Of a stretch of 20,339 nt of DNA, positions 15,747 through 20,339 are shown in pieces (position 1 is the stretch's first letter; each line of letters opens with the position of its first letter). The stretch covers positions 1 to 20,339 of the forward strand of contig NZ_GG695975.1 in assembly GCF_000159955.1 (NCBI RefSeq), read 5' to 3'. The DNA comes from Paenibacillus sp. oral taxon 786 str. D14. Its GTDB lineage: Bacteria; Bacillota; Bacilli; Paenibacillales; Paenibacillaceae. Both the position numbers and the translations under genes were made by a program. The notes under the pieces are model-generated. The model did no database searches. It was not told the DNA's origin and saw only the letters and a program-made list of their open reading frames with translations.

Positions 15747-18074
15747 GTGACGGGAAGAGCACGGGCGGAAGAACGGACCGGATTTCAGGAAAGCGGCGCT
15801 TATCATGCGGCCTATGATCTGCAGACGGATTTTGTGATGGTGTACGGCATTGGGGAGTCGATGCCTCAGCGCATTCGCGAATGGGCGGAGCGGGGCTACC
15901 ATGTGCATCTCATGACCGGGGTGTCCTGGGGCGGTTACCAGGACTATCTGAACGGCCGTGTTGACGGCCGCTCCCATTGGGACGAAGCCCAGAAATATCA
16001 AGACGGCGAGACGATCATCCACGGAACCTCGGTGGATATTCCCTACATGGTGCCAACCATCAGCTATGCGAATTTTCTCATCGAGCGGATTCGGCCGGCT
16101 GTGGATGCCGGTGTGGAGGCCATTCACCTGGAGGAACCGGAATTCTGGGTGGAAGGCGGATACTCTAAGGCATTCCAGCGTGAATGGCGCAATTACTATA
16201 ACGAGCCTTGGCAACCGCCCCATACTTCGGAGGACGCGCAATTCCGCGCCTCCAAGCTGAAGGCTTATCTGTACACGCGTTGTTTGGACCGTATCTGCTC
16301 GGCGTTGAAGGAATATTCGCTGGTCCGGTATAATCGACCGCTGCGTTTTTTTGTACCCACCCACAGCTTGATTAACTACACCCAATGGCGGATCGTCAGT
16401 CCGGAATCCCGGCTGCTCGACTTGCCGGCGATTGACGGTTATATCGCCCAAATTTGGACGGGGACATCACGCACCGCGAACGTATACGAAGGGAAACGTG
16501 CGGAGCGGACATTCGAGACGGCGTTCCTGGAATATGGCATCATGCAGGAACTGGTGCGCGGGACGCACCGCCGCATGTGGTTCCTGCACGATCCGATCGA
16601 GGACGATCCGACACGGACGTGGATCGATTACCGCGAGAACTACACGAAGACGCTGATCGCTTCGCTGCTGCATCCGGCGGTTTCGCGCTATGAGGTTGCC
16701 CCTTGGCCGCGGCGGATCTTTCAGGGCCAATATCCTTCCGCGGACGGCAACGGCAAAGAGGGGATTCCGTCCGATTACGCGACCGTGCTGCTGAACGTAA
16801 TGCATACGCTCGGGAATATGGACCAGGAGGAGATTGAGGTGTACGGCAATACCGCCGTCACCGGCGTGCTTCTGGCCGATTCAGCCATGTTCCAGCGGAA
16901 ACGGATTGGGACGCAAACGTCCGGTTTTATGCAAAAATACGACGGGACGAACGAGGTGGAGTTGACCGATGATTCGTCGGTGGAGTTGCTGAACTTCTCG
17001 CCTTTTTATGGGCTGACGCTGCCGCTTGTCAAGCATGGGCTGCCGGTACGGCCGGTCCAGCTTGATAACGTTCGGCGGTTCCCGGGATATTTGGATGACT
17101 ACCGCGTGCTGGTTTTAAGCTATGAATTTATGAAGCCGGAATTCCCGGATTTGCATAACGCTTTGGCCCAATGGGTGCGGGAAGGCGGAGCGCTGATTTA
17201 CGTTGGAGACGACAGCGATCCGTATCACCGGGTACGGGAATGGTGGAATCAGGGACGGCGACGCTACGATTCTCCTCGGGCTCATCTATTCGAATGTCTC
17301 GGCTTGCCAAGTGCGGCCGGGGCAGCAGCAGAAGGCATCACCCGAGTTGGCGCTGGGTTAGTCAGCTATTTGCCGTTGCGGCCGAATCGGATCGCGGAGA
17401 GTGCAGAGGCGGCGGAACGCTATCGCGCCGCAGTACGGGAAGCGATAGAGTTGCTGGGTAGCGGGGAAGCACCTGCGGCGGCGGGGGATTCATCTGCAGC
17501 GCAGACAGGGGCGGGAGGTTCCGCAGAAGGAAAGCCGGCTCCAGCAGACGCGCTCCGTTGGGAACTAGTCAACTATTTTCATCTCCGCCGCGGTCCGTAT
17601 GTGATCGCTTCCGTCATGACCGAGTCAGTCAGCGATGCGCCGCTGGAGCTCGAAGGACTTTTCGCTGACTTGCTTGATCCCGGTTTGCCGGTCAAAGAGC
17701 AAGTTGCGGTGCAACCCGGACGCCAGGCCTTACTTTATGATTTAGCATACACCGGGCCGGGCAGCCACAGCACCGACTCCGAACCCGGCTCCAAAGTGAT
17801 TGCTGCATCCTCCCGGATTGAGGATTATCGCGAGGATGAAACCGCCATTACGTTTACGGCCAAGGGGCCTCGACCGCTGCAGGCCGTGGCGCGGATTCGC
17901 TGTGAAGCGAGACCAACGGCGGTGACGGCAGAAGTGTTGGGACCGCAGCAGGAAGACGGCTCTGCTTCGGCGCCAATCATCTCCCTGCAGTTCGAATGGG
18001 ACGCGAAGTCACACACGTTGCTCCTTCATTACGAGCATGGAGATGGAGGAACCCGCATCACCGTGACGAAATAG
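15747..18074 (+). CDS. uncharacterised glycosidase-like protein, 775 aa
   Basis: I do not recognise a named family. No signal peptide is present. Residues about 20-335 look like an (alpha/beta)8 barrel: alternating hydrophobic strands and helices, with AIHLEEPEFW (acidic E129, E130, E132) where barrel glycosidases often carry the acid/base, and WFLHDPIEDDP (H281, D282, E285) later. Residues about 415-480 resemble a glutamine-amidotransferase-like fold (PLVKHGLPVRPVQLDNVRRF, then VLVLSYEFMKP and GGALIYVGDD). A Gly/Ala/Ser-rich linker at about 570-601 leads to a beta-rich C-terminal domain. This three-part plan resembles GH42 beta-galactosidases and GH112 phosphorylases, but their signature motifs are not evident. 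The GTG start has AAGGGAGGG seven bases upstream. Position after an alpha-mannosidase supports a role in the same glycan pathway; the substrate is unknown. Confidence 0.85.
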   Translation: MTGRARAEERTGFQESGAYHAAYDLQTDFVMVYGIGESMPQRIREWAERGYHVHLMTGVSWGGYQDYLNGRVDGRSHWDEAQKYQDGETIIHGTSVDIPYMVPTISYANFLIERIRPAVDAGVEAIHLEEPEFWVEGGYSKAFQREWRNYYNEPWQPPHTSEDAQFRASKLKAYLYTRCLDRICSALKEYSLVRYNRPLRFFVPTHSLINYTQWRIVSPESRLLDLPAIDGYIAQIWTGTSRTANVYEGKRAERTFETAFLEYGIMQELVRGTHRRMWFLHDPIEDDPTRTWIDYRENYTKTLIASLLHPAVSRYEVAPWPRRIFQGQYPSADGNGKEGIPSDYATVLLNVMHTLGNMDQEEIEVYGNTAVTGVLLADSAMFQRKRIGTQTSGFMQKYDGTNEVELTDDSSVELLNFSPFYGLTLPLVKHGLPVRPVQLDNVRRFPGYLDDYRVLVLSYEFMKPEFPDLHNALAQWVREGGALIYVGDDSDPYHRVREWWNQGRRRYDSPRAHLFECLGLPSAAGAAAEGITRVGAGLVSYLPLRPNRIAESAEAAERYRAAVREAIELLGSGEAPAAAGDSSAAQTGAGGSAEGKPAPADALRWELVNYFHLRRGPYVIASVMTESVSDAPLELEGLFADLLDPGLPVKEQVAVQPGRQALLYDLAYTGPGSHSTDSEPGSKVIAASSRIEDYREDETAITFTAKGPRPLQAVARIRCEARPTAVTAEVLGPQQEDGSASAPIISLQFEWDAKSHTLLLHYEHGDGGTRITVTK

Positions 18075-18142
18075 GAAACGAAGTTTAACAGATAAAAAGT
18101 GATTTAACAAATCGCGAGATCCAGATAGGAGGCAGATTACAA

Positions 18143-20173
18143 ATGAACACAAAATTGCGTCCACCGGCAGTACCTTTGGTCACCGTTGATCCCTTTTTCA
18201 GCGTCTGGTCGATGGCTGATCGTCTGACCGACGATTTCACTCGCCATTGGACCGGGCGTCGGCAGGCGTTCACCGGCCTGGTGTATATCGACGGCGTAGC
18301 CTGGCGGTTTGCCGGACGCGTCGAGTCTAACCCGGAACGGTATTATACAGAGCCGGAGGCGATGAACCAAACCGGACTTGAAGTCACGCCGCTCTCCACC
18401 CGCTATCAGTTCGAGGCGGGAGGAGTTGCGCTGGACGTGACCTTTACAAGTCCGCTGCTGCCGGACGATCTGGAGCTGCTGTCGCGGCCGGCTTCCTATG
18501 TCGCTTTCCGCGTGCGTTCCCTCGACGGGAAGCCCCACCAAGTGCGGGTCTATGTCGACGTAACCGGGGAATGGTGCGTTAATGAAACCGATCAGGCGAT
18601 TACTTGGCAACAAGAGGTGCAGGGAGACCTCACCGTACTGCAGGTCCGACATGTCGAGCAGAACCCGCTCCATAGCTCCGGCGATGACCAGCGGATCGAT
18701 TGGGGCACTTTCATGCTGGCCGTCAAGCAGACGCCGGATGTAGAGACCTATCTGGATCGGGCACAGATTCGCAAGCAATTCGTTCGCGAAGGTGAGGTTC
18801 GTCTTCAGGAAGGTGCGGCTCCGCTATCCCAACCACAGCCCGTTCGCGAGGCTGAGCTCGCTATGGCTTCGGTGTGGAATGTCGGTGAAGTGACCGGAAC
18901 GGACGAGAAGACGCACTTAATCGTTCTTGCCTATGACGACGTATATGCGATTGAGTATTTTGGTCAGCCTTTGGAGGCGTATTGGAGAAAAGACGGGAAA
19001 ACCTTCTCGACCCTGCTCAGCGAAGCGTTTCGGGATTATCCGGACGTTCTTGCACGCTGCGATTCCTTTGATGCCAAGCTGCGCGAGGACGCAATCCGCG
19101 CCGGCGGGGAGAAATATGCCGATATCCTGTCCTTATCCTACCGGCAGGCGATTGCAGCGCATAAACTGGTCCTTGATCCTGAGGGACAGGTGCTGTTCAT
19201 GTCGAAGGAATGCTTCAGTAACGGCTGTATTGCCACGGTGGACGTGAGCTACCCTTCAATTCCGCTGTTCTTGCTGTACCAGCCGGAGCTGGTCCGAGGC
19301 ATGATGCGTCCGATCTTCAAATACGCCGCCAGCGACGCCTGGACGTTTGAATTTGCTCCGCATGACGTGGGTCAATATCCGCTAGCCAACGGTCAGGTTT
19401 ACGGCGAGAACAAGCTGGAGGGGCAAATGCCGGTGGAGGAGTGCGGCAATATGCTGGTCATGGCGGCCGCAGTTACGCTGGCTGACGGGAATACAAGCTT
19501 CGTTCAGGAGCATCGTGAGTTGCTCGCCCAATGGGCCAACTATCTGGTGAAGCATGGGCTTGATCCGGAGCATCAATTATGTACCGATGATTTCGCCGGA
19601 CATCTGGCGCGCAACGCGAACCTGTCGGCGAAAGCCGTGATGGGCGTTGCCAGCTACGGATTGCTATGCAAAATGCTGGGTGACAAGGAACAAGCCGAGC
19701 GCTACCGTCAAGCCTCTTCGGAAATGGCTCGCCAATGGGAAATCCTCGCCGCCGATCCGAGTGACGAGAACCATACACTGCTGGCCTTTGGTCAGCCGGG
19801 GACCTGGAGTCTCAAATATAACCTTGTCTGGGACGGCATCTTTGGAACCGGCTTGTTCAATCAGGAAATCATCCGCCGTGAAGTGGCATGGTATCAGAAG
19901 AAACAGGAACGGTATGGTACGCCGCTGGATAATCGGGCCGCCTATACGAAGGCCGATTGGCTCGTCTGGGCGGGGGCGCTCGCGGAGACGCGCGAGGACT
20001 TCCAGCGCATCGTTGATCCGCTCTGGGTTTTCCTGAACGAGACGCGGGACCGCGTACCGTTTACGGATTGGTACGACACGAAGACGGCACGGCAGATCGG
20101 CTTCCAGCATCGGACCGTGGTTGGCGGCTTATTCATCAAGCTGCTGAAGGATCGCGGATGGGATCGGGCGTAG
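18143..20173 (+). CDS. GtaA-type protein (DUF4964/DUF5127/DUF4965), six-hairpin fold
   Basis: This 676-residue protein belongs to the family named after the Aspergillus glutaminase GtaA. The N-terminal DUF4964 is clear (PLVTVDPFFSVWSMADRLTD at 12-31, then RHWTGRRQAFTGLVYIDG). A beta-rich DUF5127 region follows to about residue 300. The C-terminal (alpha/alpha)6 DUF4965/DUF1793 part begins near YADILSLSYRQAIAAHKLVL. It carries the conserved FAPHDVGQYP (H407, D408) and PVEECGNMLVM (E432, E433), plausible catalytic residues, and ends with GFQHRTVVGGLFIKLL. No signal peptide is present, unlike many family members, so it should be cytoplasmic. AGGAGG precedes the ATG by 9 bases; the gap from the previous gene is 68 bp. 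The fold is that of glycosidases, and the operon suggests a sugar substrate rather than glutamine. That function is inference. Confidence 0.92.
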   Translation: MNTKLRPPAVPLVTVDPFFSVWSMADRLTDDFTRHWTGRRQAFTGLVYIDGVAWRFAGRVESNPERYYTEPEAMNQTGLEVTPLSTRYQFEAGGVALDVTFTSPLLPDDLELLSRPASYVAFRVRSLDGKPHQVRVYVDVTGEWCVNETDQAITWQQEVQGDLTVLQVRHVEQNPLHSSGDDQRIDWGTFMLAVKQTPDVETYLDRAQIRKQFVREGEVRLQEGAAPLSQPQPVREAELAMASVWNVGEVTGTDEKTHLIVLAYDDVYAIEYFGQPLEAYWRKDGKTFSTLLSEAFRDYPDVLARCDSFDAKLREDAIRAGGEKYADILSLSYRQAIAAHKLVLDPEGQVLFMSKECFSNGCIATVDVSYPSIPLFLLYQPELVRGMMRPIFKYAASDAWTFEFAPHDVGQYPLANGQVYGENKLEGQMPVEECGNMLVMAAAVTLADGNTSFVQEHRELLAQWANYLVKHGLDPEHQLCTDDFAGHLARNANLSAKAVMGVASYGLLCKMLGDKEQAERYRQASSEMARQWEILAADPSDENHTLLAFGQPGTWSLKYNLVWDGIFGTGLFNQEIIRREVAWYQKKQERYGTPLDNRAAYTKADWLVWAGALAETREDFQRIVDPLWVFLNETRDRVPFTDWYDTKTARQIGFQHRTVVGGLFIKLLKDRGWDRA

Positions 20174-20179
20174 GATCTG

Positions 20180-20304
20180 AATCTATTCGATATTTCGAAT
20201 AAAATTTGCCAGTTCACACCGAAAAAAGCGATTCTATTCGATATTTCAGATAGAATCTTGGTTTTGGGCCGACTTCGACGCAAATCTATTCGAAATTTTA
20301 TATA
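20180..20304 (+). repeat. degenerate intergenic repeats about 51-52 bp apart with hairpins
   Basis: The core TCTATTCGA followed by (T/A)ATTT appears at 20182, 20233 and 20285, that is 51 and 52 bp apart. The first copy forms a hairpin (TATTCGA at 20184-20190 with TCGAATA at 20195-20201). The second has arms GATTCTAT (20230-20237) and ATAGAATC (20250-20257). The third lacks a pairing arm. The sequence between cores is only loosely similar. The array follows the last gene of the sugar operon and has no coding potential. Confidence 0.6.
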
Positions 20305-20311
20305 CATTCCG

Positions 20312-20339
20312 CAGAAATCGCCGCTTTCGGCGATTTCTG
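20312..20339 (+). terminator. perfect 12-bp hairpin at the window edge, possible terminator
   Basis: CAGAAATCGCCG (20312-20323) pairs perfectly with CGGCGATTTCTG (20328-20339) around a CTTT loop. It lies 138 bp after the last stop codon. The window ends with the hairpin, so a following T run cannot be checked. It could be the operon terminator or one more intergenic palindrome. Confidence 0.5.

Noticed and set aside
20180..20304. CRISPR array
   Set aside because: Only three short, imperfect cores with partly similar spacers and hairpins of differing form, and no cas genes nearby.

Overview
The window looks like a chromosomal segment of an endospore-forming Bacillota of the Bacillales, most likely a Paenibacillus-type organism. 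Three things point there: a 23S rRNA tail followed by a 16-gene tRNA cluster in the order of the Bacillus subtilis trnD cluster, a three-gene GerA-type spore germination operon, and a large sugar-utilisation operon with strong AGGAGG-type ribosome binding sites. No database search was possible; family names rest on motifs read in the translated sequence.

Layout. Positions 1-48 are the 3' end of a 23S rRNA. Sixteen tRNA genes (Asn, Ser, Glu, Val, fMet, Asp, Phe, Thr, Tyr, Trp, His, Gln, Gly, Cys, Leu-TAA, Leu-CAA) fill 119-1670 and end at a strong intrinsic terminator. No 5S rRNA gene lies between the 23S tail and the first tRNA. On the minus strand, 1790-2155 is an intact ArsR/SmtB-family metal sensor, and 2227-2830 is a decayed CopC-CopD (YcnJ-like) copper gene. 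The germination operon (GerA, GerB and GerC types) runs 3128-7115 on the plus strand. It is followed by a long hairpin and by the minus-strand debris of what looks like a GxGYxYP-type putative glycoside hydrolase (about 7186-7479).

From 7651 to 20173 lies a plus-strand carbohydrate locus. It holds a GntR/LacI hybrid (AraR-like) regulator with its own terminator. A second promoter then serves two CUT1-type permeases, a lipoprotein solute-binding protein, a GH38 alpha-mannosidase with all metal and nucleophile residues, a 775-residue unrecognised protein with glycosidase-like architecture, and a GtaA-type (DUF4964/DUF5127/DUF4965) protein. The three enzymes have no signal peptide. The simplest reading is import of a mannose-containing oligosaccharide or glycoconjugate followed by cytoplasmic breakdown. 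No transport ATPase is encoded, so a shared MsmX-type ATPase would be needed. AT-rich motifs shared by the regulator promoter and the transporter promoter are candidate operators.

The least understood part, and the best candidate for something undescribed, is the enzyme pair downstream of the alpha-mannosidase: the 775-aa protein and the signal-less GtaA-like protein. The window ends in degenerate intergenic repeats about 51-52 bp apart and a perfect 12-bp hairpin.
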